Positions 36,101 through 46,731 of a stretch of 64,000 nucleotides of DNA are shown here, one piece after another. The notes under the pieces are model-generated. The model was not told the DNA's origin and did not search any database. It saw only the letters and a program-made list of their open reading frames with translations. The position numbers were made by a program, and so were the translations under genes. Source of the DNA: Meconema thalassinum (lineage: Eukaryota > Arthropoda > Insecta > Orthoptera > Tettigoniidae); contig OX336388.2 of assembly GCA_946902985.2 (NCBI GenBank), positions 1,215,362,609 through 1,215,426,608 on the forward strand, in the 5' to 3' direction. Numbering within the stretch: position 1 is the first letter of the stretch; every line of letters begins with the position of its first letter.

Positions 36101-36524
36101 GAGTCTGAGCAGGGAGTTGAAAAGAAGTTGCCATATTTGCGCTGTGAAAACGAATAATACGCTAAGGTGTATGTTTCACAAAACTCAAGCTCCTAAACCA
36201 GAGGGAGTTAGAAGGTTTGGTTTGTACCAAAATCTTCCAAATCGTCTCAATAGTACAGGAAAAATCTTGCATTATTTGAAAAGTCAACGGAAATATATTT
36301 ATTTGTTTATAAAGAGCTTTTAAACAAATAAACAAGACGATAGCCCCTCCCAGAACTGTGTCGCGTACAGCCTCATAGCACTAGAGCCAGGCGGGTAGTC
36401 TGTACACATGGGGCGCACACAACTCATTGTCATGAATTGCTCTCTGATTTCATAAATATCGGCAATTTGTTTAAAAAGTGCGTTTAAACAAATAAACATA
36501 TTTATAGAAGCCCGCATAACGGTT
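36101..36524. other. Unassigned sequence
   Basis: The phrase 'gccaggcgggtagtctgtac' (about 36388) recurs at 37056 as 'gccaggcgggtggtttatac', so a short interspersed repeat may be present. No gene recognised. Confidence 0.35.
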
Positions 36525-37045
36525 GGTTGGTTCTTAAGTTTAGGGGCTGCGACAACGCGGTCATGTAGCCCCGTGTACTTTGGGTGTGTGTAAAATCTGT
36601 CTGATAACCGGTGTTAATTGTGATGGCTGTATTAGTGTGTGTTATCTGTTTTTTAATTTAAGTACTGCAACTTAGAATTTTTCAAATAGTTCCTACTTTT
36701 GCCGCCAAGCGCCACCGTCAATGACTACTAGGTCAAGTTCAGAACTTAGCTACTAGACGCCACCGCAGTCGGCTCTTGGCAACGAACATAGAAACCTAAG
36801 AGCGTTGTTTACATTCCTAACCTATCCAATTTAGCTTCCTAAAGGTGCAGTTAGTGGAAGGTTCTTTAACATGCCATAAATCTATGACATGGGACCGCCG
36901 GCTTTACTTCCCCTCCGAAGGAAGGCATTCTGAGGGATTTTTAACGCTCTTAAAAAATCCGACGGCTTCGGCCGGGTTTGAACCCGCTAACTTGGGCATA
37001 GAAGCTCAGCATGCTACCGACTACGCCACCGAAGCCGCTCGCATA
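36525..37045 (-). mobile_element. Family-A SINE 3' part next to a family-F SINE
   Basis: 36525-36640 matches the family-A 3' end on the minus strand ('aggggctgcgacaacgcggt', 'gtgatggctgt'). From about 36680 to 37045 lies a minus-strand family-F copy with 'taaatctatgacatgggacc', 'cccctccgaaggaaggcatt' and its head '..gactacgccaccgaagccg' at the right. A gap of diverged sequence separates the clear parts. Confidence 0.7.
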
Positions 37046-37264
37046 ACAGTAAAGCCAGGCGGGTGGTTTATACACATGCGAGAGTTCTCACATGGGTCCG
37101 CTAGTATACTACTATATAGACCAGTCACACATGGCGGAAACTGACGAACGTACATATTTTCGTACAGAATCCCCACCCCAAATTATCGTACACTTTTGTC
37201 ACATTCCTATACGAGCCGTCTTCGAGCGATGATATGGATGACCACCAACGATTTTTGTTGTTGA

Positions 37265-37665
37265 TGATTCATTTTGGAACTTCACCGCATCGTGGTCATG
37301 TAGCCCCGTATACTTGGGTCTGTATGGAATCTGTCATTTCAGGGGCAGATGACCTCGTAGTTCCGCCCCTTAAAACAACAATAACTAACTAATCTGTCAT
37401 TGCGATGGCTGTGCTTGTGTGTATTTTCACTTGGGATTTGGGTGTCCTTAAGTGAGTTATCATCGCAGCATTCACTTCTAGGATGACTGAGAAAGGAATC
37501 GCACGCACCTCTTCTCAGTTCTGTCCCACAAGGCTAAGTGAACCTATTCGAATTCTTAGACAAGAATAAAATTTCTTGGAAGAGCCGAGAATCGAACCCG
37601 AACCTTAGTGGTGACAGCCAAGAATGTTAACCACTACACTACATTGTGGGCTGCCTCTACGGAGC
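37265..37665 (-). mobile_element. Family-A SINE carrying a 52-bp insertion
   Basis: It is a family-A copy on the minus strand: 3' end 'tcgtggtcatgtagccccgt' at the left, body 'cttctaggatgactgagaaa', B-box inverse near 37590 and head '..ccactacactacattgtggg' at the right. It is interrupted at 37339-37390 by a micro-insertion. Confidence 0.8.
37328..37401 (-). mobile_element. 52-bp retro-insertion with 11-bp target duplication
   Basis: AATCTGTCATT occurs at 37328-37338 and 37391-37401. The 52 bp between them, read on the minus strand, are the terminal '..gatgacct' / 'gccccttaaaacaa'-type 3' end seen on larger copies (for example 12788-13524). It looks like an extremely 5'-truncated retrotransposon or SINE copy. 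Confidence 0.8.
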
Positions 37666-38089
37666 CACGATTTGTTTAAGGCTATTCTGTCACGTGTACT
37701 TGTAACCTCGGCTTATATACATTGTTCCTTGTGATGTTAGACTGAGATTGCGGCCCTTACCTGGACCGAATGACTCTTGTCGTCCTACCACGAGTGTCAC
37801 CCAAGAAATCCGCACGAAGAGCTCTAGCACTCAGCTGATTGGCCGTAAAGCGAGACACCACGTATAGCACCATTAACCTGGCGTTGCTAATGTTGTATTC
37901 ATGTCGGGGAGGGTCTCCCCCCACCCTCGACTACTTCCTAGGGAATCGCTATATAAAAAAGGGCACAAGTGGATTATCTTTGACGGAAATGTGCTTTGAA
38001 TATAAATGCCACGCTCATTACAGGTGACTCCAAGGAAGACATTTTCGGCGATGAGAATTAATGTCAAAATATTTTTATATGAGATCGAG
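37666..38089. other. No recognisable feature
   Basis: Unique-looking sequence; nothing identified. Confidence 0.4.
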
Positions 38090-39144
38090 TTTTCATAGAA
38101 ACCAATAATATCCGTGGAGTTTGAATTGCATGGCGTGATTCGGGATTCGATCCTCCAATCTCCGAACTTGCCGCAGTTCCCTGTCTCAGTCGTGGTGAGC
38201 AATTTAACGCGCATGGCAACGCCGCGGGGTTCAGATTTTAAGAATATTTCTATAGGTTTGGGGTCCTAAAATAATGTTGAAACCCCCTTATCATTGTTTC
38301 ACTAAAATCATTTCCTCACCTCTGTATAACTCATATTTTGACTTATTATTGTTTTAAGGGTGCGTCAGGCCTCGGCAGCCGGCACAGTTCATATCCTCGC
38401 CGCTAGATAGGGGCTTCATTCATTCCATTCCTGACCCGGTCGGAGACTGGAAGCAGGCAGTGGATTTTCATTTAAGAAGCCTCCGTGGCTTAGGCGGCAG
38501 CACGCTGGCCTCTCACCGCTGGGTCCGTGGTTCAAATCCCGGTCACTCCATGTGTGATCTGTGCTGGACAAAACGGAGGCAGACAGGTTTTTCTCCGGGT
38601 ACTCCGGTTTTCCCTGTTTTTCATAGAAACCAATAATATCCGTGGAGTTTGAATTGCATGGCGTGATTCGGGATTCGATCCTCCAATCTCCGAACTTGCC
38701 GCAGTTCCCTGTCTCAGTCGTGGTGAGCAATTTAACGCGCATGGCAACGCCGCGGGGTTCAGATTTTAAGAATATTTCTATAGGTTTGGGGTCCTAAAAT
38801 AATGTTGAAACCCCCTTATCATTGTTTCACTAAAATCATTTCCTCACCTCTGTATAACTCATATTTTGACTTATTATTGTTTTAAGGGTGCGTCAGGCCT
38901 TGGCAGCCGGCACAGTTCATATCCTTGCCGCTAGATAGGGGCTTCATTCATTCCATTCCTGACCCGGTCGGAGACTGGAAGCAGGCAGTGGATTTTCATT
39001 TAAGAAGCCTCCGTGGCTTAGGCGGCAGCACGCTGGCCTCTCACCGCTGGGTCCGTGGTTCAAATCCCGGTCACTCCATGTGTGATCTGTGCTGGACAAA
39101 ACGGAGGCAGACAGGTTTTTCTCCGGGTACTCCGGTTTTCCCTG
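38090..39144. repeat. 527-bp tandem duplication (38090-38616 and 38617-39143)
   Basis: The two units are nearly identical; by eye only a few C/T differences exist (for example 'cctcggcag' against 'ccttggcag'). Each unit contains a minus-strand tRNA-like SINE head ('gggattcgatcctccaatct'), a 3' part of a family-C SINE ('gcgtcaggcctcggcagccg') and the 5' part of a family-C SINE ('cctccgtggcttaggcggca'). The duplication is recent or an assembly artefact. Confidence 0.9.
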
Positions 39145-39246
39145 TCACAATTTCACTCCAGCAACACTCTCCCTTATCATTTCATTTCATCTGTCATTCA
39201 TTTAATCATTGCCCCAGAGGAATTTTCATTTTCATTGTTTTAAGGG
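38348..39246 (+). mobile_element. Permuted family-C SINE within a 13-bp direct repeat
   Basis: ATTGTTTTAAGGG occurs at 38348-38360 and 39234-39246, and once more inside the tandem copy near 38875. Between the outer copies the SINE order is permuted relative to 15985-16317. The terminal block (gtcaggcc to gtggattttcatt) comes first, then head and body, then a short (TTTTCATT) tail at 39221-39236. Confidence 0.7.
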
Positions 39247-39934
39247 AGGTCATCTGTCCCCTCGTATTTTGATTAAGATGAGTTTGTTTGGTAATTTTTA
39301 AGTGAGAATTTTGAAGTCAGAATGAAAAACAAGGCAATAGTAGCCAAGTAAAGACGGATACAATATATTCTTGACGTCGGGTTGCAGCGTGTTCCGGCAA
39401 TTCTCGGGGTGTTCATCAATTCTTCAGCTAAGGAGCTCAGAAGGGCAGGGTAATGGGGTAAGGAACATCATAAGCCACGGATCAAAAGACACAAAATATT
39501 ACCGTTACTCTCTCCAGGGATAAGAGGGGAGACAGACCACAAAGAAGCTAGAATATCTTTTACGATGACATCAATTGTGCCAATTCGGATACTTCGCAAA
39601 GCTTCGTCTCTGTTGTCGTCGGCATCCTTTCCTTTACAAGGGCTTTCCACAAGGTTAACTTACTAACTCATTGATCTTTCTATAGTGGTTTTTGACATAT
39701 TGTCAATCTCGTGGCGATCATTTGACGCTTCTCAGAGGGAGTGTTATATACATAACCCTTTTAATTACATTATGCGAAGACGAAACGAAGAAACGAAATC
39801 ATGCACAGAAGTTTTGTATCAATATTATTAACCAAATTGCAAACGCAACCCTTTCCTGATTACTAGTGTAGTCATCCTCCAGGTTCGGGAAGAGTCTCAA
39901 ATGTACAAAATAATATAATAATAAAATTAATAAT
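39247..39934. other. No recognisable feature
   Basis: Unique-looking sequence; a 60-residue minus-strand frame (39468-39650) has no recognised motif. Confidence 0.4.
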
Positions 39935-40145
39935 AATAATAAATCATTGGCTCGCATCCTAGAAAAATTGGGGACATGTCCTGGTGCACATGTCATCTTG
40001 GACATCTGTTACTTAGTTCGCTCGTTTCTCAGTGTTCCACCCTAAGAGAAATTACCATACCGTCTTGTAAATAAGCCGAAGATATGTTGATTTGCACCCA
40101 CTGTTTTGGTGAAATTAATATGGCATAATAATAATAATAAGAAGA
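39935..40145 (+). pseudogene. 3' end of a non-LTR retrotransposon (RT C-terminus and 3'UTR)
   Basis: A short frame encodes 'SLARILEKLGTCPGAHVILD' and ends 'LVRSFLSVPP' plus a stop. This matches 'SLARNLEILGIHPGLH..IVRSFL' at 42453-42719, minus an internal piece. The following 3'UTR 'ccataccgtcttgtaaataag' and 'ggtgaaattaatatggca' plus the AAT tail also match the minus-strand copy, so both come from one family. Confidence 0.7.
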
Positions 40146-40344
40146 AGAAGAATATTGGATTTTTACGAACACATTGATGAACAAGAAACTATTAGATATT
40201 AAGTCATGTACCGTACAGAGGGTAACTTCCAATCTTGTGCTAACCTTATCACACTGTCTGTCACCCGCTGTGGGCTTCATACCAAGAATCGGCTTTTCTC
40301 GACCAGATTGAGACTGACGTACTCTTCCTTAGAGAATCAAAATT

Positions 40345-40765
40345 GTGTTCCACACTAGATCAGTAGAGCAGTGGTGCGCAAAGCTGAAGATCACGGGCTC
40401 GATCCGACATGCGTATGCCATTCCAATTCTCTCTACCCTTCATCTATGTGACAACAGACTGAGAACCGGAGTATCTCGATGCAGAGCTAGTCTCAAGCTA
40501 GGGGGCCATATTGAAGACGAACTTTGTGAATGTGGGGAACTGCAGGACCCACAACATCTTCTGGTATGCAGAAGCCTACCTGAGAATTGCACCACCGACG
40601 ATCTTTGGAGAGCAAATGACATGGCCATCAAGACTGCCAAATTCTGGTCTTTGCATTCCATTTGATTTGATTTCATTTGTTATTATACTGTAGTCTGTAA
40701 GTTTGTTTGTATTGTTCCCTTTAATTTGTAATTCTTCCTGGACACGTAAAATAAAATAAAATAAA
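40345..40765 (+). pseudogene. C-terminal end of a Jockey/CR1-group reverse transcriptase with AAAAT tail
   Basis: About 80 codons encode 'DNRLRTGVSRCRASLKLG', 'DELCECGELQDPQHLLVCR' and 'ANDMAIKTAKFW', the conserved cysteine-rich ending also seen at 30768-31116. A stop at about 40665 is followed by roughly 80 bp of 3'UTR and an (AAAAT)n tail (40749-40764). The RT core is missing. The first 30 or so residues of the frame are not recognisable. Confidence 0.75.
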
Positions 40766-41120
40766 TCTATATGACAATATTATACTCTTTGCACAACTGC
40801 TCAGTTTGGCCGTCGTAAGTCCAATGGCTGGAATTGAGACCAACCATGATCTGTAATAACCCTAGCTCCACAGGCGTCTCCTCGTCAAGAAAGCTACTGT
40901 AATAATCGTGCCGCGTTAATTTTATTGGTAAAGCATTGGCAATCAAAGTGTCCTGCATACCATGTGTTTCAATTATCTCAACTTTCTCAACGTGGCAACC
41001 CCATTTGCACCGCTTGATCATCTGTGTCTTATACCCAATGTACCCTATGGCACAATTGAAGACCTCTTTATCTCTAAATGAGTGTTGTTGCTGTTTTCTT
41101 TTGAAATTATTGTTGTTAAT
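40766..41120. other. Unassigned; one open frame of unknown nature
   Basis: An 84-codon minus-strand frame (40767-41021) reads like part of a protein ('VEIIETHGMQDTLIANALPI', 'LQIMVGLNSSHW'). It vaguely recalls retropepsin-flanking regions, but I cannot assign it. Confidence 0.3.
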
Positions 41121-41400
41121 TCAATTTAGGGGCTTGGGACATCTTATTCATCAACCCCGTATAGCTGGGTGCGTGTTGAACTTGTCTGGGAACAGAGACA
41201 GTGACAGGGAAGAGGTAGCTGCCTCGGGACTTGAAGTAAGAACTATCTCAGCATTTTCATGGAGGGAGTGTGGAGAAACCTAGGGAAAACCACACTCAGG
41301 ATAGCCGCTGTCAGTGCCATGATTTGATCCTACGATCTCCTGACTTACTGTAGCTGCCCGCGCGGTCGTGGTGCACGATTTAACGAGCACTGCTATGACA
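41121..41400 (-). mobile_element. tRNA-derived SINE (minus strand)
   Basis: The head at the right, read in reverse, gives '..gctcgttaaatcgtgcacca' and a B-box-like 'ggatcaaatcatggc'. The left end holds 'ttaggggcttgggacat', the common 3' end. A related head is found in the 38090 duplication. Confidence 0.6.
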
Positions 41401-41405
41401 CGGGA

Positions 41406-41835
41406 CTGTTGTTTTCTTTAGGGGCTTGAGCATCGTCATCATTTCATCCCCGTGTATTTGGGCGTATTATATAATACGATATATGATATATGGAGAGAGG
41501 GTGAGAGACAGAGAGAGAAAGGTCCCTTAACCTGTGGTATTATGGTGTCTGTAGTAGAGTGTGTGTATTTGCAATTGAGGTGAGAATTGAGAAGTAGGCG
41601 GCCGTGGCCTTAAGATATGAACCATCCCGACATTTGCCAGGAGTAAGTATGGGAAACCACGGAAAACCACTTCTAGGATGGCTAAGAAGGAAATAAAACT
41701 CACCCCTTCTCAGTTGGCCTCCGTTCCAGCCCTCAGATCAGGATCGAATTTCTTGGAAGAGCCGGGAATTAAACCCGGACCTAAGGGTTAACAGCTAAGA
41801 ATGCTAGCCACCGTGCCACGAAGTGGACATAACTC
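41406..41835 (-). mobile_element. tRNA-derived SINE, family A (minus strand)
   Basis: 3' end 'tttaggggcttgagcatcgt' at left, then 'ttgggcgtatta', a GA-rich tract, the body ('gtaggcggccgtggcc', 'ccacggaaaaccacttctag', 'gaatttcttggaagagccgg') and head '..gctagccaccgtgccacgaa' at right. Confidence 0.75.
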
Positions 41836-42440
41836 ATAATGTGTGGTTTGCTATCTCATGTCTCCCAGCTATCGTAGAACCAACTGCAGTCTTGCCAAGA
41901 GAAGTGAGAAATGCTCGTGCGGACCACTCTCCTGTTTATTTTTATTCTCATCACTGCTCCCGGATGCCAATAAATATGCAAATGAACGCTCTGAAACAAT
42001 AGAGTAGCGATTTGAACGCTGCCACAGTAGCGTATCTTTGTTTTTCAAAGGGAAGGATTGTTCTAAGCACAATGAAAAGGGTTTAGTAAAACAATATCAA
42101 AAGAGATTTCATAAAAATTGATTTTTGTTTCAAACCAGAGGTATAGCTCATTTGTTGTGGTCCAGCTTTGTTAAAGGAAACTTTCTAAAGGTCCATTTGA
42201 AAAGTTTATACGGCATTCCAGTGGAGTAGAGGTTGAGTTGATGTTGCTACATTGAAAAGGCATGCAGTACACAATGCATCCAACATTTATAAACTCTTGT
42301 AGATATCGCAAGCTTGTTGGGCTAATTATAATTGTACAGTAGATGCGGTGATTTTCAGTATATTATTATTATTGTTATTATTTTTATTATTATTGTGACA
42401 TTAATTTCACCATATAAGTTTGCTTGTTTGCAAGACGGTA
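41836..42440. other. No recognisable feature; ATT run
   Basis: Unique-looking, with an ATT-rich run at about 42361-42395. The run probably belongs to the tail of the adjacent minus-strand RT fragment. Confidence 0.4.
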
Positions 42441-42719
42441 TGACAACTTATCTTAGGTTGGCACTTTGAGAAACGAGCGAACAATGGAACAGGTCTTCAA
42501 GATGGCGGCCTTCTGCATAATGATATGTAGACCAGGATGTATTCCCAATATTTCTAGATTGCGAGCCAATGATTTAGGGATGATGCTGATAGAAGAGATG
42601 ACTATGGCCAGAACCACTACACTTTCCTGTCTCCATATTTGTAGTATTTCTTCAGCCAAGGGCAGATATTTGGTGATCTTCTCACAGCAGGTTTGTTGCA
42701 GATTATGAGAATTGGGCAC
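42397..42719 (-). pseudogene. C-terminal fragment and 3' end of a non-LTR retrotransposon
   Basis: The minus strand encodes 'PNSHNLQQTCCEKITKYLP', 'LAEEILQIW', 'IVISSISIIPKSLARNLE' and 'AAILKTCSIVRSFL', then stops at 42453. The pattern (VPxxxN, K-KY-L, IW, VPxVI-ax-G-IPKSL, Q-AIL-T-xIVRxFL) is the well-known region after the RT domain in many insect and other animal LINEs. The 3'UTR ('ataccgtcttgcaaacaagc', 'tggtgaaattaatgt') and AAT tail match 40065-40145. It is 5'-truncated at an ATT run (42736-42775). Confidence 0.8.
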
Positions 42720-43795
42720 TGCGATATCAACATTATTATTATTATTATTACTATTATTATTATTATTATTATTAGCTAAGCTTATTAAGGTACAGTCGCC
42801 GACATATTAAATGGCGTTCTTTCTAGGAATCACCTCATCTCTGGCCAAAATTACGATGATGTATCTTGTCATGCTTAGATGTATCAGTTGTTCTGGCAGT
42901 ACCACCAGACACAGTACTTCTGAATTCACTTCGTACTAATTTATCAGAAGTGTTATCAATAGGAATCTTAGCATTGACCACAACTCCGCCCCGTCCCGTG
43001 TACTTGCTAACGTGTTCACCAACTAAAGAACTCGGGCAACAAGAGCGTAGCGCATGACGCCAATTTTGGTGAACTCCTGACCTCTAGGAGCACCGTAGCG
43101 AACTAAACACTTGGAATGGGTTCGAGCGAATGGGCACGGGAATTCAGACAACGGTACTCCTCTGTTCAATTGATTTATTTTCTTTTTTCTTTTTTTTAAG
43201 AATATAATCTAACCTAAAATAGTAAGACGTTGTGGTGAAACAAATTGACTAGGCTTAAATGAAATACTACACTATGAAGCTAAATTATCAAGTTCTGAGG
43301 AAGATGAATGAATTATTAGTAGGCTATATTGCGTTCGTGGATTTAAATTTAAAACACTGTGTATCAGCTTACTGTAGAATTTCTTTGGAGCAAATGTGCT
43401 TGGCAGTAAGGAGCAAGTCAGAAACTGACTTGGAGGATTGGTGTTTCTGTTTTTTCCGATGATTATTTGTGTTTCTTATAGAGTCTGGGTACGAGAGATC
43501 GGAGGAGATTTATACACCTGCAGAGTATTGATGTTAATGAATGGATCTAGATATAAATCATTTGCACATCTGTGGTAGGAAGGAAGCGATTTTGTGTTTC
43601 TAATATTCTCGAGTTATTTACCCCATTCATTTCACAAAATATATCTGTCGTATTACATGATCTCAGATATGATTAACAATATCAATAACGATGACCAACT
43701 CTCCTTCAATATATTGTCACTCATCGACCTGCCGTAAAATTATTTAATCTACTTAGTAATTTACGGGGGATGAATTCTGTTGGACCAGCTGTGTA
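42720..43795. other. No recognisable feature; ATT run
   Basis: An (ATT)n run lies at about 42735-42775. The rest is unique-looking. The 63- and 67-residue frames have no known motif. Confidence 0.4.
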
Positions 43796-44280
43796 ATTTT
43801 ATTTATGTTCGACCCTGACTATTATAAGTCAGAAAACTGTACTATAATCAGGCTCATCATAACACTATTTTTCATTATGAAACAGTTATCCCACCAATCA
43901 GAGCTCAAGAAACAGTTGTTTGACCAATTTGATAATTAGATGCACCGAGTTCCACGGCCTTCTAATTTAAATTTCACTGCCTGGCCTAGTGTCACAGTGG
44001 GGGTAATCGAGGAGGCCATGGTCAAATACAAGGCATTCCCTGCGTCTCATGCGCTCTGTTCAGTACATAAAACTGGCGAAATCTCGACAGATATTTATGT
44101 TCAAACATAAAATAGTTATGATAATTATCGTCGAACTTAAATAGTCGTGTGCAACTCGCCTATAATGGTAATTATACACTCGTATGAAAATTATAAAACA
44201 CGCATACGCTCGTTTTATAAACATACTCGTGTCTTAATTATTGCCATTATAGACTCGATGCATAATGTACTTTTTCAGTA
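43796..44280 (-). repeat. Fold-back (MITE-like) repeat, copy 2
   Basis: Reverse complement of 4938-5425. It starts 'tatgttcgaccctgac', passes 'ccaccaatcagagctcaaga' and 'taaaactggcgaaatctcga', and ends with a hairpin of about 40-bp arms (roughly 44160-44258, 'tataatggtaatta' against 'taattattgccattata'). Confidence 0.8.
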
Positions 44281-44933
44281 TTTTAGTTAGACGTATTCGA
44301 GTCAAGCTGTACAGGTATAAGGAGTTCTGTTTGATATGACAATTAATCAATGAAATATTCCGCACACTGTACAACTGACTTGTAAAATAATGTCGAACGC
44401 CCTATGCATTCGAACACTAATGCTTCCGGTTTCTAGACTGATGCACTGATACCCAAGTATCGTCATCTCCCCCTAATAGAGACGACGGGAGTTCTTCATA
44501 GTAGTTGCAAAGAAAATGTCATCCATCTATCGGAAACAGGCTTTAGCACAGAATCTATTATTCAAATCAGTGAGTGTGAAATTGGAAGAATAAACACCCC
44601 CTAAGCTCGCCCTCTATATCGATAAGGAGCTTCAAAGGGAAGTAATAGAGTGCGGTAACGATATACAGTCTGGCATCTCAGACGATATAGAGTAGGCAAC
44701 ACGCACCATCATGACCTTGCGCCTAGTACGAGTGCACTTGGGAACTTTTACGTAACTGTAAAGATAGCTTTGAAGCCATTTCTCAGTGTTGTCTTATTAA
44801 CAATTGATATTGTAACTTTCAGTCGGTGAACACAAAATAATTCCAATCACTGGATTATGTGAAAAAATGACCTGAAATAAATAACATGTGATTAAGATAT
44901 ATATTATATTGTTATCATTATCATTTTGAGAAC
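44281..44933. other. No recognisable feature
   Basis: Unique-looking sequence before the non-LTR element. Confidence 0.4.
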
Positions 44934-44941
44934 CTATTGAA

Positions 44942-46224
44942 TCGGGACTTTCCATTGACGGTGACATCTCAGGCGGGAGCCTTTTTTGATAGAGTAGAAG
45001 TCCCTGAACCATCAGAGGAAGAAATCAGTGTTGCCCTAAAATTACTCAAGAACAACAAGGCCCCAGGAGGTAGTGGTATCACAGCTGAGATGCTTCGCCT
45101 GGGAGGACAAGCACTGATGGATGCATTGAGACGATTGATATCCACCATCTGGGCAGCAGAAGTAATTCCTGAAGAATGGAAGGGAGCAATTGTATGTCCA
45201 ATCTTCAAGAAGTGTGATGCTACCAAAGTATCAAACTACCGAGGAATTTCACTTCTTGAAATTGGATACAAAGTCTTTACAACTCTGCTGTTAAACCGAA
45301 TGAAACCACTGGCTGAAGGAATTTTAGGCACATATCAATGTGGGTTCGTCCCTGGACGGTCTACCATCGACCACATATTTACTTTGAGGCAGCTGATAGA
45401 AAAATTCTATGAGTTTGATCGGGAACTACACCTCATCTTCATCGATTTTCGGCAAGCTTATGACAGCATTGACCGCGTCGCACTATGGGAAACGTTAGAG
45501 GAACTTGGCATCCCATCGAAATACATCCGTCTAATCGCAGCCTGCTACTCCCAGTCAACTTCTAAAGTACGGTTTGGCCATCAACTATCATCACCTTTCA
45601 CTATCCAAAATGGATTGAGACAAGGAGATCCATTGGCGCCAATATTATTCAACTTGGCCTTGGAAAAAGTAAGCCGTGACACTTGCCGAATCAGAGAAAT
45701 GGATATGGTGGACGCAGATACAATTCTAGCATTTGCTGACGATGTTGTGATCCTTGGTGACACTCTAGAACAAATGTGCGCTGATACTTCCCTATTCCTC
45801 CAAAATGCAAAGAAAATTGGGCTGGAGGTGAACGTGGACAAGACAAAATATCTTGGAGTATCACGTCGTCGCGTTCTCCCTCCTTACATTGTTGTAGACG
45901 GACATACCTTCGAACGAGTTGAAGAGTTCAAGTACCTGGGCTCAATATTAACCAACAAAAGTGAAGTGACGAAAGAAGTACATCAACGCATAACAAGTGC
46001 TAATCGCGTGTTCTTTAGTCTGAACAATATCTTCAAATCTCGTCTGATATCTCAGAAGAACAAAGTCCATCTGTACACGACACTAGTGAGACCAGCACTT
46101 TCATACGGTTGTGAAACTTGGGCGACATCAGCAACGACAGAAGATACAATATGTGCTTTTGAAAGAAAGGTACTTCGAAAGATATATGGGCCCGTCTATA
46201 ATAACATGGAAGGTAAATGGGAGA

Positions 46225-46265
<41 letters not shown>

Positions 46266-46542
46266 AGACCTGCACCAGAGGTTTGGAAAGCCACACATTG
46301 GACGGATAATGGGACAGAGGCGACTACAATGGTTTGGACACATCTTACGAGCGGACGGATCCCTTCCTAAGAGAGTCCTTCAATCTCAACCCACGGGAAA
46401 ACGCCCGAGAGGACGCCCAAGAACACGCTGGAAGGATCGAGTGACGACGATCCTTCAAGAAGTGGAACCAACAGCTGTGGAGGGTGATGCTAGAGACCGG
46501 AAAAGATGGAGTGCCATCTGCAGCAAATGCCTCCTCTCATGA
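44942..46542 (+). pseudogene. Non-LTR reverse transcriptase (5'-truncated, one frameshift)
   Basis: The first frame runs from about 44937 to 46370 without a proper start. It encodes an RT domain: 'NNKAPGGSGITAEML', 'IFKKCDATKVSNYRGISLL', 'QCGFVPGRSTIDHIF', 'IDFRQAYDSI' (motif A, residues ~169-178), 'GLRQGDPLAP' (~226-235) and 'FADD' (~266-269, catalytic), then 'YLGSILT' and 'LSYGCETW'. At 46225-46266 a GAAA microsatellite lies inside the coding region and the frame is lost. The true C-terminus continues in another frame with 'RRLQWFGHILRADGSLPKRV', 'GKRPRGRPRTRWKDRV' and ends at 46542. The catalytic residues are intact, so this is a relatively young copy, but the endonuclease is absent. The motifs suggest an RTE/Jockey-like lineage; clade not certain. 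Confidence 0.85.
46225..46266. repeat. (GAAA)n microsatellite inside a coding region
   Basis: About ten GAAA/AGAA units read as alternating Lys/Glu/Arg. The reading frame differs on its two sides. Confidence 0.95.
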
Positions 46543-46691
46543 TTTACTGACTTTCCTATTATTGGATCCTTTTGTGTTTTGTAATAATTTTCCCTTTGTA
46601 ATAATTTTTTTGGTTTTTGTAATATTTGTAATATTTATCTTTTCCTTTTGTTATTCTGCTGTAGGCCTCAATGGCCTGTTTCATGCAATAA

Positions 46692-46692
46692 A

Positions 46693-46722
<30 letters not shown>
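46692..46722. repeat. (GAT)n tail of the non-LTR element
   Basis: About nine GAT units directly after AATAAA, forming the 3' tail of the 44942-46722 element. Confidence 0.85.
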
Positions 46723-46723
<1 letters not shown>

Positions 46724-46731
46724 CTATTGAA

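Larger units (their letters stand above)
44934..46731 (+). mobile_element. 5'-truncated non-LTR retrotransposon with probable 8-bp target duplication
   Basis: CTATTGAA occurs at 44934-44941 and 46724-46731. Between them lie a large RT frame, about 180 bp of 3'UTR with an AATAAA at about 46688-46693, and a (GAT)n tail to about 46722. That is the structure expected of a target-primed insertion truncated at its 5' end. The endonuclease part is missing. Confidence 0.75.

Noticed and set aside
40767..41021. Retropepsin-like fragment
   Set aside because: Only a vague resemblance; no DSG/DTG motif or flap region is visible, so no assignment is made.
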